Below, in pieces: positions 25,344 to 32,866 of a stretch of 54,873 nt of DNA. Under the pieces are notes generated by a model. The model had not been told where the DNA came from. It did not search any database and was given only the letters and a program-made list of their open reading frames with translations. Position numbers and translations under genes: made by a program. The DNA comes from Collinsella sp. AM17-1 (GTDB lineage Bacteria > Actinomycetota > Coriobacteriia > Coriobacteriales > Coriobacteriaceae). The stretch covers positions 1 through 54,873 of the forward strand of contig NZ_QRJZ01000013.1 in NCBI RefSeq assembly GCF_003470665.1. Direction: 5' to 3'. Every line of letters starts with the position of its first letter. Position 1 is the stretch's first letter.

Positions 25344-25622
25344 GTGGCTGTTAACGAAGAGCTGCTTAAGAAGGTTCTTGAAGAGATTCGCCCCAACCTG
25401 CAGGCCGACGGCGGCGATATGGAGTATGTGGGCGTTGACGACGAGGGCGTCGTCCAGCTTGAGCTTCAGGGCGCCTGCGCCGGCTGCCCTATGAGCGCAC
25501 TGACCCTGTCCATGGGTATCGAGCGCATCCTGAAGGAGCATGTGCCCGGCGTTACCCGTGTCGAGCAGATCAATGCCTCCGGCGAGACCGACGACCTGTA
25601 CGACGAGTACGCGCCGTTCTAA
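25344..25622 (+). CDS. NifU C-terminal-domain (Nfu-type) iron-sulfur protein
   Basis: This 92-residue protein consists of a single NifU-like domain. The key motif is CAGCPMS (CxxC), by which Nfu dimers hold a [4Fe-4S] cluster and pass it to apoproteins. The segment LLKKVLEEIRPNLQADGGDMEYV is characteristic. It starts at GTG (25344) after GAAAGGAGCCCCT. An acidic tail (DDLYDEYAPF) follows the domain. In this anaerobe it would supply clusters to enzymes such as the activase-type protein, an inference from family function. Confidence 0.92.
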   Translation: MAVNEELLKKVLEEIRPNLQADGGDMEYVGVDDEGVVQLELQGACAGCPMSALTLSMGIERILKEHVPGVTRVEQINASGETDDLYDEYAPF

Positions 25623-25670
25623 GATGCGAAGGCTGCGGACGGCATACTCCGCATAGACGTTACGCCCAAA

Positions 25671-25706
25671 TATGCGGCTGCGAGCGCAAGGCCCGCGGCC
25701 GCATTT
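25671..25706 (+). terminator. Possible terminator between the Nfu gene and lgt
   Basis: ATGCGGC and GCCGCAT form a stem around a GC-rich loop, followed by TTGT. The T-run is short, so readthrough into lgt is possible. Confidence 0.4.
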
Positions 25707-25731
25707 GTATGTAGGGAGTAGGAGGGTCGAC

Positions 25732-26553
25732 ATGCTCAACGACTTCTACCATATGCTTGATCCTGTCGCGATCTCGGCGGGCCCCATCACTATCTACTGG
25801 TACGGCCTGGCCTACGTGGTCGGCGCTCTGCTCACGGCGGTCGTCATGTACCGCACACAGCGTCGCTGGGGCTTTAACATCACGATTGACGACCTGACGA
25901 GTGTCGTGGTCGGCGTGGTCTTTGGCCTCATTATCGGTGCGCGCCTGTTCTACGTCGTCTTTTACGGTGATGGCTACTACTGGGCGCACCCGCTCGAGAT
26001 CTTTGCCACCAACGAGGGCGGCATGAGCTTCCATGGCGGCTTGGTGGGCGGCATTATCGGCGGCATCATCGTGTGCCGCATGTATAAGCTCGATGCCTGG
26101 ACTTTGGCAGACCTTGCCGTCATAGGCGCGCCGCTGGCCTTGTGCCTGGGCCGTTGTGCCAACTTTGTCAACGGTGAGCTGTGGGGCAAGCCGACCGATC
26201 TGCCCTGGGGCGTGGTCTTCGGTGGCACCGCGGGCGATATGCCGCGTCACCCCTCCCAGCTCTACGAGGCATTTCTTGAGGGCATCGTGCTCTTTTGCAT
26301 TCTGCAGGTGCTCAGCCGCAAAAAGCCGCTACTGCCCCAAGGCACGTTTATGGGCGTGTTTGTGATGGGTTACGGCATCGTCCGCTTCCTCATTGAGTTT
26401 GTGCGCGTGCCCGATGCCCAGCTGGGCTATCTGCTTGGTGGCGTCATCACCATGGGTCAGCTGCTGAGCCTGCCGCTCGTAATTGCGGGCCTGGCGCTCA
26501 TCATCTTTGCTCGTCGCCGCAACTGTCCCCAGCGCATCTACCTCGACGCCTAA
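25732..26553 (+). CDS. lgt: Prolipoprotein diacylglyceryl transferase
   Basis: This 273-residue, about seven-segment membrane enzyme moves diacylglycerol from phosphatidylglycerol to the lipobox Cys of prolipoproteins. Signature motifs are visible: the substrate-side GGMSFHGGLVGG, the family signature GRCANFVNGELWGKPTD, and RHPSQLYEA. Length is normal. The ATG at 25732 follows GGGAGTAGGAGGGTCGAC. A REP-like hairpin begins within its stop codon. Confidence 0.95.
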   Translation: MLNDFYHMLDPVAISAGPITIYWYGLAYVVGALLTAVVMYRTQRRWGFNITIDDLTSVVVGVVFGLIIGARLFYVVFYGDGYYWAHPLEIFATNEGGMSFHGGLVGGIIGGIIVCRMYKLDAWTLADLAVIGAPLALCLGRCANFVNGELWGKPTDLPWGVVFGGTAGDMPRHPSQLYEAFLEGIVLFCILQVLSRKKPLLPQGTFMGVFVMGYGIVRFLIEFVRVPDAQLGYLLGGVITMGQLLSLPLVIAGLALIIFARRRNCPQRIYLDA

Positions 26554-26588
26554 CCACCACAAAGGGGACAGGCACCTTTGTGGTGGTT
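26552..26588 (+). repeat. REP-like hairpin with GGGGACAGG core (copy 3, identical to copy 1)
   Basis: The 37 bases are identical to 1376-1412 and likewise start inside a TAA stop codon, here that of lgt. Confidence 0.85.
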
Positions 26589-26610
26589 CGCTGGGCAACG
26601 ATGACAGAAC

Positions 26611-26661
26611 CGTAACGTTTCCCCAGATAAAACCTGCCAAAATAAACCTGTCCCTTTTTGG
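26611..26661 (-). repeat. REP-like element, CCAAAA/TTTTGG form (copy 4)
   Basis: Read on the minus strand, this 51-bp segment matches 31493-31543 almost base for base, including the loop GGGACAGGTTT within a CCAAAA...TTTTGG stem and the trailing GGCAGGTTTTATCTG. It lies in the gap before the gene at 26689. Confidence 0.75.
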
Positions 26662-26688
26662 TAGGTTTCTAGAAAGGCTCTTTGGACT

Positions 26689-28872
26689 GTGAAGGATTCC
26701 GACCTCTCCACAACGGCTGCGCGCGATGCCGCTCGCATCGTCTGGTTTAAGCGCTACCCCGCCAAGCAGACGCTCATCGCTTTTTTGCTTGCGCTGTTGG
26801 CGACCACGGCGTTTTCCATCGATCCTGCCCCGGTGTCGAGCAACGCAGTCTTGGCGATTGACCCCAAAGCCTCGGGCATGCTGTACGTGTGCTACGAGGT
26901 GCTCCTCTCGTTTGCCGGCCATACCGACGCGGTCATGCTGCTTGCACTTGCCTGCCTGCTCACCTTGCCGTTTCGCTACGTGTTCTTTGGCCGTGGCGAC
27001 ACCTGGCGTCCATCGATCATTCTGCCGTCGCTGCTCTTCGCCATCTGCATGGTGTTCGGCCGCAGCTACGATCTCACCGACTCGGCCGAGATTGTCCTTG
27101 GCGACAAAGCCCGCATCATCTGCGCCTGGATTGGCGGCGCGGGCTGGATGCTCTTGGCGGTCGTTGCCTTCTACCTTGCCTTTGAGTGTCTAGATTGGCT
27201 GAGCTCTCGGCGCATTCCGTTTTCCGAAGCGCACTTTGGCCGCGTATGGCGTGTGACTCACGCCGTGCTCTCGGTCCATCCCTTTGCCGGGCCCTTCCTG
27301 GTGCTTATGATCGCCTGGACGCCCACGCTCATCGCTTCGCTGCCTGGCCTTTTTATGGGAGATACGGGCGCGCAGATTCGCCAGTGGTTCAACTATCCCA
27401 ACGGCACGAGCGACTACCTGCGCCTACTCAACCCCAACGTGCTGCTCAACGGGCATCATCCTGTAGTGCACACGGCCATTATCGGCTCGTGCGTTCAGCT
27501 GGGGCTTTCGCTGTTCAACAGCGCCAACGCAGGTCTTGCCATCTACACCTGTGCTCAGTTCGTCATCACGGCTGCCTGCATGGCCTATTCCATTTCGTCG
27601 CTGCGCAAACTGGGCGTGAGTCTGCCGGTTCGCGGTGCGATCCTGCTGTTCTTTGCGTTTATGCCGATGTTCTCTAACTACGCGGTGTTGCTCACCAAAG
27701 ACGTGCTCTTTGCCGACGCGTTCTTGGTGCTGCTGGTACAGACCGTCAAGCTCGTGGCATGTGGCTTGCCCCGTCGTGATGCCAATGTCGAGCGAGCGGG
27801 CGAGAAAGCCCCTGTGCTCTTTGCGCGCCACGACTGGCTGCTGCTCGCTCTGGGCGCCATGGGTTCCACGCTCCTGCGCAACGGCGGCCTTGTGTTTCCC
27901 CTGGCGGCATGCGTAATCGCGGTGGCGTTTTGCGTATGGGACGTGCATGTGGCTCGTCGTGCAGCCAAGCAGACTGGTGCTGCGCCTTCGGGCGCCATCC
28001 CGCGTTTTCGCTGGGTTGGCGTTCTCGCGGTGCTCGCGCTCTGCCTTGCCTCTAATATGTACTTCACCAAGGTCTTTATGCCGGCGCACGATATCACGCC
28101 TGGTTCCAAGCGCGAAATCCTCTCGATCCCGTTCCAGCAGACGGCTCGTTTCGTCCAAAAGCACGACGGCCTCAACTCGGGCGTCAACCCCACGGTTAAG
28201 GAGGACGGCACCATCGTGGAGGCTCCTTGCGACGGCTTGGTGACCGACGAAGAGCGTGCCGTGATCGATCGCGTACTCAAGTACGAGAATCTGGGCCGCC
28301 GTTACAACCCGGATAAGTCGGACGCCGTCAAAAATTGCTTTAACGAGTACGCCTCGCAGGAGGACATCGATGCCTATTTTGAGGTATGGGCTCAGATGTT
28401 TAAGAAGGATCCCGAGTGCTATATTTCGGCGCTTATCAATAACTACTATGGTTATTTTTATCCGAGCGCGCGCGATGCCTGGGTCTACAGCACGGCGCGC
28501 AGTGCCGAGATTATGGCGCGTCCCGACAACCTCAAGTACTTCGACTTCCATCCGGTTGACAGCAACGTGGTGCGCTGGTGCGACCGCCTGATCAATCTGT
28601 ACCGTGTGGCGGTGCAGCGCATCCCGTTTATTTCGCTCACCATGAGCTCGGCCACCTATGTGTGGATTATGATCGCCGTGGTGGTCTACCTGCTGCGTCG
28701 TCATTCATGGCGTGCGCTGGCGATCTGGGTGCCGCTGTTGGGCGTGCTCGCCGTGTGCCTGATTGGTCCGTGCAACGGCTCGACCTACATGCGCTACCTG
28801 TATCCGGTCATCGCCTGCATGCCCTTCGCCATCGGCGCCACCGTCACCCGCAGTGACTTCCTCTGGTCCTAA
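26689..28872 (+). CDS. Large polytopic membrane protein, DUF6020-like (glycosyltransferase-C-like topology)
   Basis: This 727-residue protein begins at GTG (26689) after AGAAAGGCTC. It has roughly a dozen hydrophobic segments. A conserved luminal-looking loop carries PGLFMGDTGAQIRQWFNYPNG followed by LNGHHPVVHTAIIG. A large extracellular insertion of about 170 residues near 470-640 precedes the last membrane helices. The acidic GDTGAQ and HHP motifs and topology resemble membrane glycosyltransferases that use polyprenyl-phosphate sugars, but no assignment can be proved. The neighbours (lgt upstream, yebC downstream) give no clue. A hairpin starts three bases after its TAA. Confidence 0.7.
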   Translation: MKDSDLSTTAARDAARIVWFKRYPAKQTLIAFLLALLATTAFSIDPAPVSSNAVLAIDPKASGMLYVCYEVLLSFAGHTDAVMLLALACLLTLPFRYVFFGRGDTWRPSIILPSLLFAICMVFGRSYDLTDSAEIVLGDKARIICAWIGGAGWMLLAVVAFYLAFECLDWLSSRRIPFSEAHFGRVWRVTHAVLSVHPFAGPFLVLMIAWTPTLIASLPGLFMGDTGAQIRQWFNYPNGTSDYLRLLNPNVLLNGHHPVVHTAIIGSCVQLGLSLFNSANAGLAIYTCAQFVITAACMAYSISSLRKLGVSLPVRGAILLFFAFMPMFSNYAVLLTKDVLFADAFLVLLVQTVKLVACGLPRRDANVERAGEKAPVLFARHDWLLLALGAMGSTLLRNGGLVFPLAACVIAVAFCVWDVHVARRAAKQTGAAPSGAIPRFRWVGVLAVLALCLASNMYFTKVFMPAHDITPGSKREILSIPFQQTARFVQKHDGLNSGVNPTVKEDGTIVEAPCDGLVTDEERAVIDRVLKYENLGRRYNPDKSDAVKNCFNEYASQEDIDAYFEVWAQMFKKDPECYISALINNYYGYFYPSARDAWVYSTARSAEIMARPDNLKYFDFHPVDSNVVRWCDRLINLYRVAVQRIPFISLTMSSATYVWIMIAVVVYLLRRHSWRALAIWVPLLGVLAVCLIGPCNGSTYMRYLYPVIACMPFAIGATVTRSDFLWS

Positions 28873-28874
28873 CC

Positions 28875-28908
28875 TGGTGCATTGGGGTCAGGTTTCTTTG
28901 CTGCACCA
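28875..28908 (+). repeat. REP-like hairpin with GGGGTCAGG core (copy 5)
   Basis: TGGTGCA (28875-28881) pairs with TGCACCA (28902-28908) around a loop with GGGGTCAGGTTTC. It starts three bases after a TAA stop. The loop resembles the other copies while the stem is different but still paired. Confidence 0.65.
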
Positions 28909-29039
28909 AAGGGGCCATCATCACGACGCCTTCATTTTGGGGTTTATCTTGCAGGCCAGTAGGTATATCATAACGACGTTTGTTTATATTGCCCGAGCAT
29001 CTGCGCTGGGCTTTAGGTCGAAACCGATAGGAGACACGT

Positions 29040-29846
29040 ATGTCCGGACACTCTAAGTGGGCCACAACCAAGCATCGTAAGGGCGCGCAGGACGCCAAGC
29101 GTTCCGCCCTCTTCTCCAAGCTCAGCCGCAACATCACCGTTGCTGCCCGTCTCGGCGGTGACCCGCTGCCCGAGAACAACGCCAGCCTCGCCGCTGCCGT
29201 TGCCAAGGCCAAGGCTCAGTCCATGCCTAAGGACAAGATCAAGTCCGCTATCGACAAGGCTTTTGGTTCGGGTGCCGATGCCGCCGTCTACGAGAACATC
29301 GTGTACGAGGGCTACGGTCCCGCCGGTGTCGCCGTCTACGTCGACTGCCTGACCGACAACCGCAACCGTACCGCCGCTGATGTCCGTTCCGCCTTCTCCC
29401 ACGCTGGTGGCAACCTGGGCACCTCCGGCTCCGTCGCCTTCCAGTTTGAGCGTAAGGGCCAGATCGTCGTCGCCAAGGAGATCCTGGACGAGAACGCCAA
29501 GAAGGAGACCATGATCGCCAACGGTGCTGCCGGTGACGAGGATGAGTTCATGATGGCCATCGCCGAGGCCGGTGGCGAGGACTACGAGGATGCCGGCGAG
29601 GAGTGGATTGTCTGGACTACTGCCAACGAGGTCATGGCTGTCTCCAAGGCGCTCGAGGAGCAGGGCGTCCAGGTCAAGGGCTCCGAGACCACCATGGTCC
29701 CGACCACCCCGACCGAGGTCTCCGGCGCCGACGCCAAGAAGGTCCAGCGCCTCATCGACCGTCTTGAGGAGCTCGACGACGTCCAGGATGTTTACAGCAC
29801 CATGGACATGACCGACGAGGTCATCGCTGCCCTCGAGGAGGAGTAG
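29040..29846 (+). CDS. yebC: YebC/PmpR-family protein
   Basis: This 268-residue protein starts MSGHSKWATTKHRKGAQDAKRSALFSKL, the diagnostic YebC beginning. It keeps the three-domain pattern (GGDPLPENNASLAAAVAKAKAQSMPKD, YEGYGPAGVAVYVDCLTDNRNRT, SGSVAFQFERKG). It is about 20 residues longer than the typical 245-250, with extra acidic residues in the middle domain and C-terminus. YebC proteins act as DNA-binding regulators or, as shown for some, as translation factors for difficult peptide motifs. The ATG at 29040 follows ATAGGAGACACGT. Confidence 0.93.
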   Translation: MSGHSKWATTKHRKGAQDAKRSALFSKLSRNITVAARLGGDPLPENNASLAAAVAKAKAQSMPKDKIKSAIDKAFGSGADAAVYENIVYEGYGPAGVAVYVDCLTDNRNRTAADVRSAFSHAGGNLGTSGSVAFQFERKGQIVVAKEILDENAKKETMIANGAAGDEDEFMMAIAEAGGEDYEDAGEEWIVWTTANEVMAVSKALEEQGVQVKGSETTMVPTTPTEVSGADAKKVQRLIDRLEELDDVQDVYSTMDMTDEVIAALEEE

Positions 29847-29915
29847 CGCCCGCACGGGTTAAGCCGTGCATATCTGGGCATAATGAAGCGAGCATGCAAG
29901 CCTCGTGGAATAGAT

Positions 29916-29962
29916 GAGCCGGATCCGCGTGCGTAGAGCACCGGACCCGGCTCTTTTATAAT
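29916..29962 (+). terminator. Terminator after yebC overlapping a -10 box
   Basis: GAGCCGGATCCG pairs with CGGACCCGGCTC around a 13-base loop and is followed by TTTTAT. The end of the T-run forms TATAAT at 29957-29962, a likely -10 box for the amaP operon 50 bases downstream. Confidence 0.8.
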
Positions 29963-30012
29963 GATGCGAACCGTTCTGCATTTCGAGAGCCGAGATTTGA
30001 AGGGAGCGCCGC

Positions 30013-30558
30013 GTGCGCGTACTCAAACGAGCCCTAGCGATCGTGTATCTTGCCGCCACCATCGTGGCGCTGGGTACGCTTGTCTGCCAGTTTTGGGGGC
30101 CGTATACGTATCGCTTTATGCTGCTGATGCGCGACCCCATGCCGCGCATCGTCGTGACGGCGTGCGCCGGCGTCGTGGCGTTTGGCGTACTGCTGAGCTT
30201 TTTCCGCCTGATGTTCGCCCGTCGCGAGCCGTCCTGCGTGCATCCGGCGGGGGAGCGCAATATCGAGGTTACCCTTGCGGCGCTTTCTTCGTGCGCCAGG
30301 GTTGCTGCCGAGCGCGACGACCGCGTGATGGTCGAGCATGTCGAGGCCCGCGTCCAAGGCCCCGACGATTCGCACGTCCGTTTTAAGGTCGAGGCTATCG
30401 CGCTTGACGATAAGGACGTGGCATCTCTGGCTACCGCGATGCAGCAGCGCATCGAAGAAGCCTGCGATACCATGCTCGGCGCGCCGGGTACGACCGCGCG
30501 CGTCCGTTTTTTGCCGTCCAAGACTACCGTCCAGACCGTGGAGGTTTCCGGTGAGTGA
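30013..30558 (+). CDS. amaP: AmaP-like alkaline shock response membrane anchor protein
   Basis: This 181-residue protein has two hydrophobic segments (about 8-27 and 43-65) and a soluble C-terminal region with an Asp23-like pattern. This is the layout of AmaP, which tethers Asp23 to the membrane in Gram-positive bacteria. It starts at GTG (30013) after GGGAGCGCC. Its end overlaps the next gene by eight bases, and an Asp23-family gene follows, matching the amaP-DUF2273-asp23 order of Staphylococcus. The role in envelope stress is inferred from that family. Confidence 0.82.
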   Translation: MRVLKRALAIVYLAATIVALGTLVCQFWGPYTYRFMLLMRDPMPRIVVTACAGVVAFGVLLSFFRLMFARREPSCVHPAGERNIEVTLAALSSCARVAAERDDRVMVEHVEARVQGPDDSHVRFKVEAIALDDKDVASLATAMQQRIEEACDTMLGAPGTTARVRFLPSKTTVQTVEVSGE

Positions 30559-30928
30559 TACCAATCAAGATAAGACCGCTCGTACGCCGCGCCTGACGAT
30601 TGACCAGAGCGCTACGCCGGCGAGCGAACCTGTTGATTCCAAAGCAGAGGCAACCGAGTTACAAGACGCGGCAGCCGCGGATTTTGACGAGGCTATGGGT
30701 CTCATCAAGGGTACGGGCGCTGCCATCTGGAGCTATGCTGTGCGTCATCCCAACACCACGCTCGGTGCCGTCGCCGGCTTTATCCTCGCCGTGTTGGTGC
30801 TCACGTTGGGCCTGTGGGATACGCTCGTCATTGCATTCTTCGTGCTGATCGGCGCTGTGATCGGTCAAATTCGCGACGGCGAGAACGGGATCGTCAACTT
30901 CTTCGGCCGTCTGTTTAGCGGCCGCTAA
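30551..30928 (+). CDS. DUF2273 small membrane protein
   Basis: This 125-residue protein starts at GTG (30551), overlapping the end of amaP. A hydrophilic N-terminus of about 70 residues leads to two adjacent hydrophobic segments (TTLGAVAGFILAVLVLTLGL and DTLVIAFFVLIGAVIGQIRDG). The tail GIVNFFGRLFSGR is characteristic of DUF2273. In other bacteria it is encoded between amaP and asp23, as here. The N-terminal extension is longer than usual for the family (often 60-80 residues in total). Confidence 0.82.
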   Translation: MSDTNQDKTARTPRLTIDQSATPASEPVDSKAEATELQDAAAADFDEAMGLIKGTGAAIWSYAVRHPNTTLGAVAGFILAVLVLTLGLWDTLVIAFFVLIGAVIGQIRDGENGIVNFFGRLFSGR

Positions 30929-30972
30929 TATGTATTCGACTGTCGCATCCGCGGCAGGCATAAGGAGGAACC

Positions 30973-31488
30973 ATGGCTTTTAATACGAAGGTCGATGTAG
31001 CCGATACCGAGCTCGAGGAGAACGAGGCGGTCGTCGCCGAAGCTGAGGATGTGACGCTCGAGGACGAGGCTCTCGTCGAGGCCGAGTCCGATACGGATGA
31101 GGATGACGAGGAAGCGGACGAGTCCGAGGACTCGCTCACCTATTCCAACGGCGTGATCGAGAAGATCGTTGCCATGGCCACTCGCGAGGTTCCGCACGTT
31201 CTGGGCATGAAGGGTAACCTCATGCACTTTGTGCAGGAGCAGTTTGGTGCCGAGAATCTGACCAAGGGCGTGACGGTCGAGGTCACCGATGACAATCGCG
31301 TGGTCGTCAACATCTCCGTCATCATCGAGTACGGCGCCTATGCGCCCGCGATCTTCGACGATGTCAAGGCACGTGTCACCGAGCGCCTTGCCGCGATGAC
31401 TGGCCTTGAGGTGGCGGGCGTCAACCTGCGCATCGAGGATGTCATCACCCCCGAGGAGTACGAGCACCGCACCAGCCAGCACGAATAA
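30973..31488 (+). CDS. Asp23/Gls24-family envelope stress response protein
   Basis: In this 171-residue protein, residues 1-57 are strikingly acidic. The Asp23 domain (about 58-165) reads YSNGVIEKIVAMATREVPHVLGM, then VEVTDDNRVVVNISVIIEYG, then VAGVNLRIEDVITPEE. Asp23 proteins are abundant, membrane-apposed and induced by envelope or alkaline stress. The ATG at 30973 follows AAGGAGGAACC, a very strong site, so high expression is likely. It closes the three-gene operon and is followed by a REP-like element and a terminator. Confidence 0.9.
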   Translation: MAFNTKVDVADTELEENEAVVAEAEDVTLEDEALVEAESDTDEDDEEADESEDSLTYSNGVIEKIVAMATREVPHVLGMKGNLMHFVQEQFGAENLTKGVTVEVTDDNRVVVNISVIIEYGAYAPAIFDDVKARVTERLAAMTGLEVAGVNLRIEDVITPEEYEHRTSQHE

Positions 31489-31492
31489 CCTT

Positions 31493-31543
31493 CCAAAAGG
31501 GGACAGGTTTGTTTTGGCAGGTTTTATCTGCGAAAACGTTAAA
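31493..31543 (+). repeat. REP-like element, CCAAAA/TTTTGG form (copy 6)
   Basis: This near-identical inverted copy of 26611-26661 starts five bases after the asp23 TAA. Its loop again carries GGGGACAGGTTTG. Confidence 0.75.
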
Positions 31544-31583
31544 CGGCCGACCGCGCAAGCAAAAGCGTGGCCGGCCGTTTTTA
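31541..31583 (+). terminator. Terminator of the asp23 operon
   Basis: AAACGGCCGACCGCGC pairs with GCGTGGCCGGCCGTTT (two mismatches), followed by TTAT. Confidence 0.85.
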
Positions 31584-31694
31584 TACGCTCCCGATGTAGT
31601 CATACCGCTCGTCTAACTGGGGGTTGCAATCCCTACGTTCCGCGTTACTCTAATGGGCGCATTGTTTCCAAATTGTTAACGAGGAGTTGCCGTA

Positions 31695-32717
31695 ATGGCC
31701 GACGAGCACGAAACAGAAAGCAAGGCATGGGCGATTGAGGCCGCTGCGGCAGAGGCGGCGTCGCGTGCTGCCGAGGAGGTGCATCGTCCTCCCGTGGTGC
31801 CGATGGAGCGCGTGGTCGATCGCGATGTTATCGAGCGGGGCGAGCGCGCTGGTCGCAAGCGCAGCCAGGAGCCGGGCTTTCCGCGCTTTTTTGCCGAGCT
31901 CAATTTGGGCCTGATCCTCACGGCCTTTGCCATCGTTGCGTTTAAAACCCCTAATCACTTTGCTTTTGGCGGCACCTCGGGCGTGTCGGTCATTCTGTCC
32001 ACGCTGTTCCCGACCCTGCCCGTCGGCGTTTTTATGTGGATTATCAATGCGGTCCTGGTCGTTCTGGGCTTTATCTTTTTGGAGCGCAAGGCAATCCTGT
32101 GGAGCGTCTTCGCCTCGTTTGCGCTGTCCGCCTATGTTTCGCTGTTTGAGCTCTTTATTCCGACCGATGTCTCGATGACGGGCGATATGTGGCTCGACCT
32201 GTGCTTTGCCGTGATTCTGCCGGCGCTCGGCAGCGCCATCGTCTTTGATATTGGTGCCTCGACGGGCGGCACGGACATCCTCGCCATGATTCTCAAACGC
32301 CGCACCACGCTTGAGATCGGCCGTGCGCTGCTGTTGGTCGATATCGGCATCGTGACCATCGCGGCCTTCTTGTACGGTCCGCGCGTCGGTCTGTACTGCG
32401 TGCTCGGCCTGTTTGCCAAGACGCTTGTGGTCGACAAGGCCATCGAGAGCATTCACCTGCGCAAAGTCTGCACGGTCATTTGTTCCGAGCCCCTTAAGGT
32501 CGAGGAGTTTATCGTCAAGCATCTCAACCGTACGGCGACTATCAGCCGCGGCTACGGTGCTTTCTCGGGCAAGTGCGTGACGGTGATTATGAGCGTGCTG
32601 AGTCGTCGCGAGGCCGTGCAACTGCGTCGCTACGCGCGCGAGATCGATCCGGGTGCCTTTATCACGATTGTCGACAGCTCCGAGATCGTCGGCAAGGGTT
32701 TCCGCGGAACGAACTAA
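31695..32717 (+). CDS. YitT-family membrane protein (DUF161-DUF2179)
   Basis: This 340-residue protein has about five membrane segments (70-240) with the motif AFGGTSGVSVILS and a GASTGGTDILAMIL repeat. A C-terminal soluble DUF2179 domain follows (about 255-335, VCTVICSEPLKVEEFIVKHLNRTATISRGYGAF). It is preceded by an unusual 60-residue Ala/Glu/Arg-rich N-terminal extension. The ATG at 31695 follows GAGGAGTTGCCGTA. The function of the family is unknown; transport has been proposed. Confidence 0.88.
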   Translation: MADEHETESKAWAIEAAAAEAASRAAEEVHRPPVVPMERVVDRDVIERGERAGRKRSQEPGFPRFFAELNLGLILTAFAIVAFKTPNHFAFGGTSGVSVILSTLFPTLPVGVFMWIINAVLVVLGFIFLERKAILWSVFASFALSAYVSLFELFIPTDVSMTGDMWLDLCFAVILPALGSAIVFDIGASTGGTDILAMILKRRTTLEIGRALLLVDIGIVTIAAFLYGPRVGLYCVLGLFAKTLVVDKAIESIHLRKVCTVICSEPLKVEEFIVKHLNRTATISRGYGAFSGKCVTVIMSVLSRREAVQLRRYAREIDPGAFITIVDSSEIVGKGFRGTN

Positions 32718-32866
32718 CGCGGTCGAGCTCATCAAACAATCGAATAGCGCCCTGCGCATTGCAAATGCGTCATGTTGGAGTATTTGTCCCCACATTGGGC
32801 AATAATGATGCTAAAGACATCGTTTGCGATCCAAGTGATTCGTTCGAGATACGAAGGGATGATTCT

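Noticed and set aside
28949..28971. Sigma-70 promoter (TTGCAG/TATCAT) for yebC
   Set aside because: The spacer of 11 bases is too short.
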